A stretch of DNA of 64,000 bases from the NCBI GenBank assembly GCA_022842685.1, contig JALHPC010000004.1, positions 37,916 to 101,915 of the forward strand, in the 5' to 3' direction. Numbering within the stretch: the stretch's first letter is position 1; each line of letters opens with the position of its first letter. Both the position numbers and the translations under genes were made by a program. This document shows positions 9,211-18,861 of the stretch, piece by piece. The DNA comes from Candidatus Kapaibacterium sp. (lineage in GTDB: Bacteria; Bacteroidota; Ignavibacteria; Kapaibacteriales; Kapaibacteriaceae). The notes under the pieces are model-generated. The model was not told where the DNA came from and did not search any database. It saw only the letters and a list, made by a program, of their open reading frames with translations.

Positions 9211-11247
9211 TTACGGATGCTGTTCGACGTGGGCAGGCAACGTCAGTGTAAATGTCGAACCTACACCATGTGGGCCAGTGCTATACGAGATCGTTCCGCC
9301 AAGTCGATTGGCGAGTCTCTTCGATAGGTAAAGTCCCAAGCCGAGCGAGTCTGCTACGTGTTCCTTTGCCATCGTGCTGTACGCCTCGAAGAGTCGATGG
9401 CGAACTGCCTCAGGAATTCCAGGGCCTGTGTCGCTAACCGACACCAGAATCATGTCATTCTTGTGTTGCGCATTGACAGTGATAAACCCGGATTGCTGTG
9501 TGTGCTTAAGGGCGTTGCCGATGAGATTATCAAGAATCGAAGAAACGAGACTTACGTCGGTATTACACCAAAGTTGTTCGTCGAGGTTGAGGCGCACAAC
9601 GTGGTGCCTTCGTTGGGCTACGGCGCGTTGGCGTTCAACAGCTTGGCGGGCGAGATATGTGACGTTGACGAGTTCCGTTGTTGCAATGGCTTGACGGTGG
9701 GCTGAGAGTAGTGTGTTGACGGTCGACAACGTGTGATCGACGATGGACGTAGCCTGCTGGAGGTCGTCGGCAGAAATCGCATCTGGACTTTGGCGGAGGA
9801 GTTCTCGTATCGACGACAAGGGGCTGCGCAAATCGTGGGCTACGAGGTTCATCATATCCGTCTGATCAGTCGTTAGCTGCCGAAGACTCTCGTTGGCCGA
9901 CCGCAGTCGTTCCATTGCCTCTGCGAGTTCTACGTTACGAAGGCGTTCAACTTCGACTTCGTGTTGGCGTCGCTCGCTTCTAAAGCGGATGTTTGCCGCC
10001 GTGAGGCGTCTGCGTGTTCGTCGTTCGTCTGCGTCGCGCGTAAGCGTTACTGCCTTCGATAGGATAACACTATGGTGGGCCTGATCTTGGCTACCTAGAC
10101 ACGATTGTGAAAGCATCTCAATGAGTTCGAGCATGGCTGGCACACTCTGTGTTTCGGCAAGGCGGGGCAAAAGTGCTTCGGCAATCCGCCACATGTCGTC
10201 GGTACGACCTTCGTCGGCGCAAAGGCGGGCCTCGGTGAGAGCAAGGCGTTGGTGTAGGTAGTCGTTTGAGTCATCGGTTGCCAGAGCGTGAGCTTGCTGC
10301 AGGGCCGCCCGAGCGCGCTCGATGTTACCATATCGACGCGCATGTTCGGCCAAATCCGCCAGTGCATGGAACCGCAAATCGTCGAGGCTCTTGCCTTCTG
10401 TTCTTTCTAAGGCGTCGACGAGCACTCGCTCTGCCGCTGTTGAGTCGGCAACGGCCGACAGTACTTCGGCTTTAAACAACAGCGCAGAAACGATTTGGTG
10501 ATCGATCCCTGTGCCAATGGCAAGGTCGACGCCTTCGTCGGCAAGCCGAAGCGCTTCGGTAGCGTCGTCACGCTTGGCCGCAATCACTGCAAGCGATCCA
10601 GCAGACGAAACGGCTTGGAGGGTCTGTCCGTAAGCGCGTTCGATAACGTAGGCACGGCGGAGATACTCGTATGCCGTCTCGTGGTCGTCGAGACGTTTCC
10701 ACGCCTCGCCGTAGTTGTAGTACGCCACGGCCAATGCTACGGGGTCGGCTAGTCGTTCGCGAAGAACAATGTTCTCTTCGAGAATTCGCATTCCGTCTTC
10801 AACGCGACCTTGATCGCCGTATAGTCCGCCAAGCACATTCAAAATGCGTGACCGAAGGAGGTCGTCTGCCTCTGATGTTGATGCAGATTCAAGGAGGTTT
10901 TCAAGAACCTCGATGGCCTCTGCGACACGGTTCTCCATCATCATTACCACGGCTCGGATGTAGGCTAACTCGCGGTACACTGGCGAATCACGTCGATGTT
11001 CATCCGCGTGCCGATTGATGATGTCGTGAGCTTGTGATGTTCGCCCAAGTCTGCCTAGGCAGGCCGCGCAAATTGCGGCCAATCTGCCGGCTGTCGTCCT
11101 ATCTGCCATCGTGCTTGCTGCAACGATCGCTGTATCAAGCTCCTCGTTGAGCGTCGATGCGTCGGGTCGCGTAAGCAGGCAAGCGCGGTAGTAGTCAAGC
11201 GACTCCTCCGATGTAGGACGACCGGCCTGTTTCATCGATTCAGTCAT
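9211..11247 (-). CDS. TPR-sensor histidine kinase (second of tandem pair)
   Basis: A 678-residue soluble sensor kinase without membrane segments. Residues ~20-420 are helical TPR-like repeats (for example YYNYGEAWKRLDDHETAYEYL). A coiled linker leads to the HisKA domain with H-box AHDLRSPLSSI (His ~471), then the HATPase_c domain with N-box DNLIGNALKHT (~573), G1 DTGPGIP (~606) and G2 GLGLYL (~636). All catalytic motifs are intact, so autophosphorylation is expected. ATG 11247 overlaps the stop of the upstream paralogue by four bases (ATGA). No response regulator is encoded nearby, so its partner is unknown. Confidence 0.88.
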   Translation of the reverse strand: MTESMKQAGRPTSEESLDYYRACLLTRPDASTLNEELDTAIVAASTMADRTTAGRLAAICAACLGRLGRTSQAHDIINRHADEHRRDSPVYRELAYIRAVVMMMENRVAEAIEVLENLLESASTSEADDLLRSRILNVLGGLYGDQGRVEDGMRILEENIVLRERLADPVALAVAYYNYGEAWKRLDDHETAYEYLRRAYVIERAYGQTLQAVSSAGSLAVIAAKRDDATEALRLADEGVDLAIGTGIDHQIVSALLFKAEVLSAVADSTAAERVLVDALERTEGKSLDDLRFHALADLAEHARRYGNIERARAALQQAHALATDDSNDYLHQRLALTEARLCADEGRTDDMWRIAEALLPRLAETQSVPAMLELIEMLSQSCLGSQDQAHHSVILSKAVTLTRDADERRTRRRLTAANIRFRSERRQHEVEVERLRNVELAEAMERLRSANESLRQLTTDQTDMMNLVAHDLRSPLSSIRELLRQSPDAISADDLQQATSIVDHTLSTVNTLLSAHRQAIATTELVNVTYLARQAVERQRAVAQRRHHVVRLNLDEQLWCNTDVSLVSSILDNLIGNALKHTQQSGFITVNAQHKNDMILVSVSDTGPGIPEAVRHRLFEAYSTMAKEHVADSLGLGLYLSKRLANRLGGTISYSTGPHGVGSTFTLTLPAHVEQHP

Positions 11248-13328
11248 TGCTGAGGCACAACATCAGTGTGAGCAATTCTTGGAAGCTGAAGGGAAAAGCA
11301 GCTGCCTTTGCCGTCGCTGTACGTGCTGTACACGATACGCGCTCCCATCTTCAATGCCATGCGTTGTGCAAGGTAGAGCCCCAGTCCTAAAGACTCATCG
11401 GTGTCGGAAGGTCTAGTCGAGATGGTTGGATACTTTGTGAAAAGTCTGTCGACCTCGCTGGTGGGCACACCAGGTCCCTCGTCGATGACATCGATCGACG
11501 GGCCATCGCTACGAACACGAATCGTAACGACCGAATCAGGGGCCGTGTATTTAATTGCATTCGACAGAAGGTTATCGAGGATTGCATCGATGAGCGTGAC
11601 GTCGCCGGAGGCCCAGCACTCTTCGTTGGCTTCGAGAGCGATCTGAACATTCCGTTCGCGGGCTCGGGCGGCATGGCGTTGTTCTGCACGTTGTGCTAGA
11701 AATGACAGACTAACACTTTCGTGTGCCAAGAGCGACATCTTCGATGAGCTCTGTGCCATGGTGAGGAAGGTTGTAACGGTTGCCATCATGCGGGTTACTG
11801 CGGCCAAGACATCGCGGCAGATTGTTCGCACGTCGTTCGGCGGGAGCTCATGCACGTTCTGCACGATGGTAGTAATGGCAGCACGAATCTCAAAGAGCGG
11901 ATTCCGTAAGTCGTGAGCAGCAATTGCAAGAAACTCGTCCTTTTCTCCTGCCAGCACCATAAGCTCTGCGTTCATCGTCTCGAGGCGGGCATTCGCAGCC
12001 GCCAACTCAATCGTGCGGAGTCTCTCGATTTCGGCGTCTTTTCGCTGGTGTTCTGCACCCATGCGCGACATCAGCAACGCATATCTGCGTGTCTCGCGGT
12101 CGTCGGTAAGCCGACGATACTGATGAAGTGCATCGCGCAGAAAGGACTTCGTTTCTGTCGTGGCATCAACGTCGGCCACGATGCCGGCGAGCACTTCAAT
12201 GGCTTCGCCAAGTTCAACAAGAGCACCAAGGCGGGCGCATGATTGGATGGCATGAGTGGCGAGTGACACCCCTTCGTGCCACTGTTGACGTCGCACGAGG
12301 AGTTTGGCACGACGCAACTGTGCGCGTGCTTCTAGTAAAGCGTCGGGCTGACGCTCAAGAAGGTGGAGCGACTCGAGGATAAAGAGCTCCGAAGTATCTG
12401 CGGCGCCCTCGGCTAGGGCTAGATCGGCCAATTCGAGCTGAATGTTAACACGATGGGTGTCTACACCGTGGCGCTCAATCATTTCGAGTGCCCGTAGCAG
12501 CGATGTTCGCTGCTGTCGGCACTCTTTCAACAACGAGAATGCCTTAGCCATGTTCACCAGAGCCGCCACGGCCGTCAATACTGGTGCACTGCGTTCAAGT
12601 AGTTCGTTTGTCGAAGCTAGCACCTCGTTCGCCACGTCGGCACGGTGCAGGCGGGCATATACGACGGCAAGGTGCGACATCGTAAGTGTCAAGTTAGCAA
12701 CATCATCGAACGATCGTTCGATATCTGCAGCACGGTGGTAGTACTCCAAGGCGGGGTCGTAGAGGCCTTGCCGGTCAAGGAATAGAGCAAAGTTGAACGC
12801 GGCGACAGCGATGCCGCGTTGATCACCTAAGTCCTCCTTGAGTGTAAATGTCTCTGCGTACAGCCGTTCGGCGCGCGAAAGGTCGCCAAGCACTTCGCAG
12901 AGACTTGCCATGAGCGATGAGGCGCGCGACAGCGTGGTAGGAATGCCAAGGGTCGTTGCGGATGCGTACACGCCTTCGAGAATCGCCATGGCGTCGGCCA
13001 GTGCCCCCTTCCGATTGAAAATCACGGCGCGTAAGTAGGCGATGTCGAGACTGAATCGCTCGTGGGTGACAAGGGCTGCAGGGGCGTTGTCGAGTACGGT
13101 CCCAGCGCGATCAAAATCGGCGGCGTTGATATGATAGAAGCAGGCAAAGCTCACGCAAGCCGTGCGGACAACGAGCGGAGCTGTTGCGTCGTCGATTACC
13201 TGCTGCGCTTCGGCGAGCGCAGCGGGGGCCTCGTCGGCAGTAGGTGCAGCAACAAGCCGCTTATGCAGCGACTTGCGCAAGGCCGCATAAGAATCGTCGA
13301 CGGTTGTGGATGGCTTGTGATGCGGCAC
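11244..13328 (-). CDS. TPR-sensor histidine kinase (first of tandem pair)
   Basis: A 694-residue paralogue of the following gene with the same architecture: TPR-like helices (~20-420), a coiled linker, HisKA with AHDLRNPLFEI (His ~472) and HATPase_c with DNLLSNAIKYT, DEGPGVP and GLGLYL. The start is GTG 13328; no ATG gives a full-length frame. A 14-base palindrome lies just upstream, and a TATCTTTGC promoter box sits 47 bases from the start. Being cytoplasmic with TPR repeats, it probably senses through a protein partner. No receiver domain or regulator gene is adjacent. Confidence 0.88.
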   Translation of the reverse strand: MPHHKPSTTVDDSYAALRKSLHKRLVAAPTADEAPAALAEAQQVIDDATAPLVVRTACVSFACFYHINAADFDRAGTVLDNAPAALVTHERFSLDIAYLRAVIFNRKGALADAMAILEGVYASATTLGIPTTLSRASSLMASLCEVLGDLSRAERLYAETFTLKEDLGDQRGIAVAAFNFALFLDRQGLYDPALEYYHRAADIERSFDDVANLTLTMSHLAVVYARLHRADVANEVLASTNELLERSAPVLTAVAALVNMAKAFSLLKECRQQRTSLLRALEMIERHGVDTHRVNIQLELADLALAEGAADTSELFILESLHLLERQPDALLEARAQLRRAKLLVRRQQWHEGVSLATHAIQSCARLGALVELGEAIEVLAGIVADVDATTETKSFLRDALHQYRRLTDDRETRRYALLMSRMGAEHQRKDAEIERLRTIELAAANARLETMNAELMVLAGEKDEFLAIAAHDLRNPLFEIRAAITTIVQNVHELPPNDVRTICRDVLAAVTRMMATVTTFLTMAQSSSKMSLLAHESVSLSFLAQRAEQRHAARARERNVQIALEANEECWASGDVTLIDAILDNLLSNAIKYTAPDSVVTIRVRSDGPSIDVIDEGPGVPTSEVDRLFTKYPTISTRPSDTDESLGLGLYLAQRMALKMGARIVYSTYSDGKGSCFSLQLPRIAHTDVVPQQ

Positions 13329-13333
13329 GGTAA

Positions 13334-13347
13334 TGCCTTATAAGGCA
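13334..13347. promoter_or_regulatory. 14-base perfect palindrome before the kinase start
   Basis: TGCCTTATAAGGCA is perfectly self-complementary and ends six bases before the GTG of the first kinase gene. Its AAGG half is the only Shine-Dalgarno-like stretch there, so it could be an operator or a hairpin hiding the ribosome site. Confidence 0.3.
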
Positions 13348-13374
13348 ATCGTTGAAACGATGCTGGTTGATCAT

Positions 13375-13383
13375 GCAAAGATA
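13375..13383 (-). promoter_or_regulatory. Candidate -7 promoter box for the kinase operon (TATCTTTGC)
   Basis: On the minus strand TATCTTTGC lies 47 bases before the GTG of the first kinase. It matches the Bacteroidota TAnnTTTG box fully; no -33 TTG is visible at the usual spacing. Confidence 0.45.
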
Positions 13384-13450
13384 CGTGATGGTACAGGGTG
13401 AATGGCACGACGAATGATGGAATCCGTCGTTCCTTTGCAGGGCGAAGTGT

Positions 13451-13458
13451 TATATTGC
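13451..13458 (+). promoter_or_regulatory. Candidate -7 promoter box for nuoMN (TATATTGC)
   Basis: TATATTGC followed by GCGG and a T-run lies 36 bases before nuoM. The downstream stretch resembles that of the box at 60844. It makes the 165-base gap a divergent promoter region for the kinases and nuoMN. Confidence 0.4.
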
Positions 13459-13493
13459 GCGGAATTTTTTTGCCGTCCACCACTTCGTAGCCC

Positions 13494-15038
13494 ATGGGTG
13501 TCTTTTCCCTTCTGTGCACGCTCTTCGTACCACTTGCGGGGTCGTTGGCCGTCTTGCTTATCGATCGTAACCAAGGCAAGGCCATTCGCCTCACCGCGCT
13601 GGCGGTATCGTTGGTAACGTTCGCACTTTCGCTTTTGATGCTGGTTTCGTTCGACGCGTCGTCGTCGGCCATGCAGTTCGTTGTAAACACATCCTGGATT
13701 GCGAGCATTGATGCTGGCTTCCGAGTTGGAGTCGACGGCACCAGCCTGTTGCTTGTGTTGCTGACGACATTCGTGATGCCTATCGCGCTACTCACGTCCT
13801 TCACCTCCATCAAGAAGCAGGAGAAGGAATACTACATGCTCCTCTTGCTATTGCAGTTTGGCATGACGGGTGTGTTTATGGCGTTGGACACCTTCCTGTT
13901 CTACGTGTTTTGGGAAGTGATTCTGATTCCGATGTACTTCATCATCGGTATCTGGGGCGGCAAGGACCGCGTCTACGCTGCGGTAAAGTTCTTCTTGTAT
14001 ACACTCGTTGGCTCTCTTCTGATGTTGCTGGCTATCATTTGGCTGGGCTTCTATGGAGACGCCGCTGGTGTGGGCTTTACTACCGACCTTATGAAGCTGC
14101 GGATGGTGGCCCCAGCAATTGGCATCGAAGCTCAAACGTGGCTGTTTTTGGCCTTTGCCTTGGCATTCTGCATTAAGGTGCCACTGTTCCCCCTCCACAC
14201 GTGGCTTCCCGACGCCCACGTACAGGCGCCCACGGCTGGTTCGGTTATCCTTGCCGCTGTGCTTCTCAAGATGGGTACCTACGGTCTCATCCGTTTCAAC
14301 CTTGAACTATTCCCAGCAGCTTCGGCAGCATGGGCTGCCCCTATCAGTATCCTTGCTGTGGTTGGCATTGTGTATGGGGCACTGGTTGCCATGGTACAAA
14401 CCGATGTCAAGAAACTTGTGGCATACTCATCGGTAAGTCACTTGGGCTTTGTTGTGCTCGGCATTTTTTCGCTAACCGTCGAAGGTATCCAAGGTGCCGT
14501 CATTCAGATGGTCAACCACGGCTTGTCCACAGGGATGCTCTTCTTGTGCGTTGGCGTTCTGTACGAACGTCGCCATACGCGCGAGATTTCGGAATACGGA
14601 GGCGTTACGTCGGCCATGCCGCGCTTCGCCGTGTTCTTTGCCATTGCCATGTTTGCCTCGGTGGGCTTGCCAGGGCTTAACGGCTTTGTGGGCGAATACC
14701 TAACCCTTCTTGGTGCGTTCCGCTCGCCCTATCTCAACAGCTGGTGGTATGCCATCGTGAGCGCCTCAGGCGTCATCTTCGCCGCTGTCTATCTGCTATG
14801 GATGTTCCAGCGCGTGATGTTTGGCAAGAACGACAACCCTGAAAACCACCACTTACGCGACCTAACAACAAGCGAGTACTGGCAACTTGCTCCTCTCGTT
14901 GTGTTCATCGTTTGGATTGGCGTGTACCCACACACATTTATGCGCCTATCCGAACAGTCTGTCAGGGCCGTCGTCGGCCACGTCATGCATCACACGTCGA
15001 TGAGCACGCCGCCGTCGGCCTCCGTCACCCCTCGTTGA
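13494..15038 (+). CDS. nuoM: NADH-quinone oxidoreductase subunit M
   Basis: A 514-residue proton-pumping membrane subunit of respiratory complex I, the usual length for NuoM. About 14 hydrophobic segments are visible. Family hallmarks are DGTSLLLVLLTTF, WEVILIPMYFIIGIWG, and KVPLFPLHTWLPDAHVQAP with the conserved Lys and helix-breaking Pro in a discontinuous helix, then KKLVAYSSVSHLGFV. It is followed four bases later by nuoN. No nuoL or nuoK precedes it; the upstream genes are on the other strand, so this is a split part of the nuo set or the end of a dispersed operon. Confidence 0.97.
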   Translation: MGVFSLLCTLFVPLAGSLAVLLIDRNQGKAIRLTALAVSLVTFALSLLMLVSFDASSSAMQFVVNTSWIASIDAGFRVGVDGTSLLLVLLTTFVMPIALLTSFTSIKKQEKEYYMLLLLLQFGMTGVFMALDTFLFYVFWEVILIPMYFIIGIWGGKDRVYAAVKFFLYTLVGSLLMLLAIIWLGFYGDAAGVGFTTDLMKLRMVAPAIGIEAQTWLFLAFALAFCIKVPLFPLHTWLPDAHVQAPTAGSVILAAVLLKMGTYGLIRFNLELFPAASAAWAAPISILAVVGIVYGALVAMVQTDVKKLVAYSSVSHLGFVVLGIFSLTVEGIQGAVIQMVNHGLSTGMLFLCVGVLYERRHTREISEYGGVTSAMPRFAVFFAIAMFASVGLPGLNGFVGEYLTLLGAFRSPYLNSWWYAIVSASGVIFAAVYLLWMFQRVMFGKNDNPENHHLRDLTTSEYWQLAPLVVFIVWIGVYPHTFMRLSEQSVRAVVGHVMHHTSMSTPPSASVTPR

Positions 15039-15042
15039 TACC

Positions 15043-16503
15043 GTGAGTTCTACGCCCATGATGCCCGCACTCTTTCAGGTTCTCCCCCTAGTTGTTATCT
15101 GGCTTGCCCTCGGTGCCGTTGGTATCGTTATTCAGGCCTACGTCCGCAACACCAAATTGGTGTTTGGTTACTACCTAGGCACTCTTGCTCTGACGGCCAT
15201 TCTTGCCGTTGTAACGGCTGGGGCAAAGGGTACGATGTTCAGCGGTATGATTACGACTGGTGGCTATGCCAATTTCTTTGACGTGTTGTTCTGCTCGGCA
15301 GGCATTCTGTCGATGATCGCTGCACGACCCTACCTGCAGCGCCTCGATGGCGAGTTGGATGAGTTCTACACCTTGCTTGTATCTGCCGTCACTGGTATGA
15401 TGCTGATGGCACACTCAAACCATATGCTCGTTACGTTTATCGGCGTTGAACTCATGTCGATTTCGTTCTACGTGATGTCGGGATTCCTTCGCTCAGATAT
15501 CCGCTCGGTCGAGGCAGCCCTGAAGTACTTCCTCCTTGGTGCCTTTGCTTCTGGCTTTTTGGTGTACGGAATGGCCCTCATCTATGGCGCTACCGGTTCG
15601 CTCGAGTTCGGCGCTATTGGCTCTGCTGTAGTATCCGACGCTTTGCGCTTCCCAGTTTTGTTCGCTATTGGCGCCACGCTACTTGTTATCGGCTTCTGCT
15701 TCAAGATAGCCGCCTTCCCATTCCACCAGTGGGCTCCCGACGTTTACGAAGGGGCACCGACGGCCGTGACGGCGTTCATGTCGACTGGCGGTAAGGCCGC
15801 AGCGTTCTCGGCACTCATTCCGATTGCCTCTGTCGTGATGGCGGGTGATTCGGTGGTAACAGGGCAAATGCAGCTTATGGTTGCTATCGTTTCTGCCGTT
15901 ACCATGCTTGTAGGCAACATCTCGGCAATCGCTCAAAGCAACGTTAAGCGCATGCTTGCCTATTCGTCGATTGCTCATGCCGGCTATATGCTGATGGGAA
16001 TCGTTAACGGTACCACATCTGGCTCGGAAGCTATCGTCTTTTACGCCACGGCCTATACATTTATGCAAATAGGGGCCTTCGTTATCGTTGGCATTCTCGA
16101 GCGCGAAGAAGGTGGTCACCTGCAGCTTGACGACTATGCAGGCCTAGGTAAGCGGCAGCCAGTCCTAGCGGCTCTCATGTCGATCTTTCTATTCTCGCTT
16201 GCCGGTATTCCGCCTCTTGGCGGCTTCTTTGGTAAGTATCTGTTATTCGTTTCTGCCATCGATGCCGGATTTACATGGCTAACCATTGTTGCCGTTGCCT
16301 CTAGCGTGATTTCTGTATGGTTCTACCTTGGCCTCGTTGTGAAGATGTACTTCACCGAACCATCGGGTGATACCTCGGAGTCACCATCGGGTATCGCCGC
16401 CATTACGCTTGCCGTGTCGACCGTGGCCGTTATCGCCCTTGGCATTGTGCCGGGCTGGATTACGTCGGTAATCCGCTCATGGCCGCCGATGCTTACTCCG
16501 TAA
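15043..16503 (+). CDS. nuoN: NADH-quinone oxidoreductase subunit N
   Basis: A 486-residue membrane subunit of complex I with the antiporter-like fold. Diagnostic segments: HSNHMLVTFIGVELMSISFY, FKIAAFPFHQWAPDVYEGAP, and KRMLAYSSIAHAGYMLMG. I give GTG 15043 as the start, four bases after the nuoM stop; ATG 15058 is an alternative that removes five residues. With nuoM it forms a two-gene transcription unit, and the remaining complex I genes must lie elsewhere. Confidence 0.96.
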   Translation: MSSTPMMPALFQVLPLVVIWLALGAVGIVIQAYVRNTKLVFGYYLGTLALTAILAVVTAGAKGTMFSGMITTGGYANFFDVLFCSAGILSMIAARPYLQRLDGELDEFYTLLVSAVTGMMLMAHSNHMLVTFIGVELMSISFYVMSGFLRSDIRSVEAALKYFLLGAFASGFLVYGMALIYGATGSLEFGAIGSAVVSDALRFPVLFAIGATLLVIGFCFKIAAFPFHQWAPDVYEGAPTAVTAFMSTGGKAAAFSALIPIASVVMAGDSVVTGQMQLMVAIVSAVTMLVGNISAIAQSNVKRMLAYSSIAHAGYMLMGIVNGTTSGSEAIVFYATAYTFMQIGAFVIVGILEREEGGHLQLDDYAGLGKRQPVLAALMSIFLFSLAGIPPLGGFFGKYLLFVSAIDAGFTWLTIVAVASSVISVWFYLGLVVKMYFTEPSGDTSESPSGIAAITLAVSTVAVIALGIVPGWITSVIRSWPPMLTP

Positions 16504-16575
16504 CGACGGCTAGGGTTGGCACCCGTCGATCGTAACTTCAGACCTGGTGGCAGCATCGCTGCCGACGTCCCAACC

Positions 16576-18861
16576 ATGCCGTCCATGCCCGCTCGCCTCG
16601 TTCTTTTTGCCACGCTCGTTGTCCTTGTTGCTGGGACAGCCCTAACGGCTCGTGCTCAGCCGACGGTTGCCGTGTTTTGGAACGAGAATGATCGACGCGA
16701 TCGCACGGTCGACTTTGGCGTTACCCTGGTGGGCTTGCCCGTGTCGCGGACGATTACGATCGAGAATAACGACAGCCGCGATGTGTCGATTCCGCTGTCT
16801 GTCGAGCCCTACTTCATCATCACCAACGACCCTTCGACGGGTGCCCAGCCGAACGACCCCAACAAGGAGGAGTTTGCAAGGGCCACGGGTCTGCCGCTTG
16901 TTGTGCCCGCTGGTGAAGCGCGTACGCTGCGCCTAGATTTTTTGGCCTTTGCCAATCAACCCCTGCTGCCACCCGACGTGGTAAACCAGGCCTTGCTTCG
17001 GTTGCGCATCGTCTATGCCGATGACATTGCCGGGAATGGTGTTGACGTGCAGTTCGTGCTACGCGGCCTGAAAACTCGGTCGATCTTGGCCTCCTCGAAT
17101 AACACGATCAACTTCGACTCGGTCTACGTACCTCCGCGTCCCACGCCTCCGTCGCGGTCGTGGTCGGTCCAAAATGTCACCGACCAACCCATTGCCGTTA
17201 GCGACCAACGTCTAACTCTGTTGTCGAGCAGCGTTGGCGTCGACGAATTCGTCGTCGAGCGGTTCACTCAGCCCGTATTCGGTCCGCGGTCAACGCTGGA
17301 ATGGGACGTGTCGTACAGCCCTGTAAACCGAGGCGCCGACAGCGCACGCTTTACCATTGTGTATCGACCACAACAGAGTGCGGGCACCGACTCTGTCCAC
17401 GTCCTCCTGCGTGGGATTGGCGTTGAGCAGCGCGTTGAACTGCTTACTGCCACCGGCGACATTTCGCCGGTGCGGCTTGCTGGCGACACCATCGACTTCG
17501 GTGACGTCTCGGCCTTGGGCCCCGGATGCCGCGCACGGCTCATTCTGCGTAATCGTGGCAACCTGCGCATACACTCCACCCAAGAAGTTGTGCAAGGGGC
17601 ACCGCGTGACGTTGCCGGTTTTGTGCTCGAACGGCCACTTGCAGTGGGAGGTACGGCCTTCGCCGTGGGCGCCGACGACACCGTCGACATTCGCTTTGCG
17701 CCCACCATTGCGGGAACCTATCGGGCGCGCTACGTTATCGAAACCGACTTGCATACCAGAGCCATCGCTGGCGTTCCCGACGGCGAGCAATCGATCGCGT
17801 TTATTCTTACTGGTACCGGGCGTCGACCTCAAATTGAACTGGCCTCGACGGTTGTGGACTTTGGCCCAATCGTGTTAATGCCTTCGTGTGACGCCGAGCA
17901 GCGACGCACACTCGACGTGCACAACCTAGGTAATGCCGAGTTGCGCATCGACAGCATTACCATTGACGGCGCGAACGACGCGCTGCGCGTCGTGCCATCC
18001 AATCTACGGCTACAGCCCGCCGAGCGGACCACGCTGTCGCTGAGTTTTTTGCCCGGCGGCCTAGGTGCCCGGCAATTAACCATGAACGTTCACACCAACG
18101 CCGATGAACGCCCATTCGCCGTGCTGTGTACGGCCTTGGGCCTTCCGCCAGATACCACCGACGTGCGCACGCCAACCGTCGTACGGACGCGGCCCGGCAC
18201 GTTGGTCGACATGCCCATCGCCGTTACAGCGCGTTCTGTTGGGCGAGCCGATCGCGCGACCTTTGTGCTTGCCTACGACCCCACGCTGCTGCGCTTTCGT
18301 ACGACAGTTACCGCCGGTACGGCGTCGGCCACCGCCGTCGTTCGTTCTGCAGCCGAAGTTGTTCCCGGACGCCTACTCGTCGAACTTGAGTCGCCAGGAG
18401 CGTTTCTTGCCAGCGACACTCTCGTGCGACTCGTCTTCGATACGTTTTTGGGCCAACGTGCCTCGACGCCCATATCTGTTGTTGCGTCACAGTCCCGCTT
18501 TGGCAGTGGCTCCTGCGACGACGTCCTCGTGATACGTCCAGCATCGGGAACGTATTCTACCGACTCCATCTGCGGCCTTGAATACAAGACCGTCATCCCC
18601 AATGGCTTGGCCGTTGGGGTGACACCAAACCCATCAACAACGGTGGCTACCATTGTGCTATCGTCGGCTCGGCCCACAACGGCGCACATCTCTGTGGTCG
18701 ATCAAACGGGGCGTGAGTTCTGGCAAAGGGCTGCCATTGAACTTGGTGCCGATCTTACGATGATTCCCGTCGATGTTGCGGGCTTTGTGGCGGGGCAATA
18801 CATGGTGGTTGTTACTGCCGGCTGGCAGCGCCACACGGTTCCAATGGTAGTCATGCCATGA
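16576..18861 (+). CDS. T9SS-exported protein with HYDIN-like and cohesin-like domains
   Basis: A 761-residue protein. ATG 16576 gives a clean signal peptide (ARLVLFATLVVLVAG); the longer TTG 16516 start adds an unlikely leader, and ATG 16585 is also possible. The body has several ~110-residue Ig-like segments of the choice-of-anchor D/HYDIN type (TVDFGVTLVG, NTINFDSVYV, TIDFGDVSALG, VVDFGPIVLM). Residues ~540-660 resemble a cohesin fold (FVLAYDPTLLRFR). The end (NPSTTVATIVLSS to GQYMVVVTAG) is a type A T9SS sorting domain. It overlaps the barrel gene behind it by four bases. Confidence 0.75.
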   Translation: MPSMPARLVLFATLVVLVAGTALTARAQPTVAVFWNENDRRDRTVDFGVTLVGLPVSRTITIENNDSRDVSIPLSVEPYFIITNDPSTGAQPNDPNKEEFARATGLPLVVPAGEARTLRLDFLAFANQPLLPPDVVNQALLRLRIVYADDIAGNGVDVQFVLRGLKTRSILASSNNTINFDSVYVPPRPTPPSRSWSVQNVTDQPIAVSDQRLTLLSSSVGVDEFVVERFTQPVFGPRSTLEWDVSYSPVNRGADSARFTIVYRPQQSAGTDSVHVLLRGIGVEQRVELLTATGDISPVRLAGDTIDFGDVSALGPGCRARLILRNRGNLRIHSTQEVVQGAPRDVAGFVLERPLAVGGTAFAVGADDTVDIRFAPTIAGTYRARYVIETDLHTRAIAGVPDGEQSIAFILTGTGRRPQIELASTVVDFGPIVLMPSCDAEQRRTLDVHNLGNAELRIDSITIDGANDALRVVPSNLRLQPAERTTLSLSFLPGGLGARQLTMNVHTNADERPFAVLCTALGLPPDTTDVRTPTVVRTRPGTLVDMPIAVTARSVGRADRATFVLAYDPTLLRFRTTVTAGTASATAVVRSAAEVVPGRLLVELESPGAFLASDTLVRLVFDTFLGQRASTPISVVASQSRFGSGSCDDVLVIRPASGTYSTDSICGLEYKTVIPNGLAVGVTPNPSTTVATIVLSSARPTTAHISVVDQTGREFWQRAAIELGADLTMIPVDVAGFVAGQYMVVVTAGWQRHTVPMVVMP

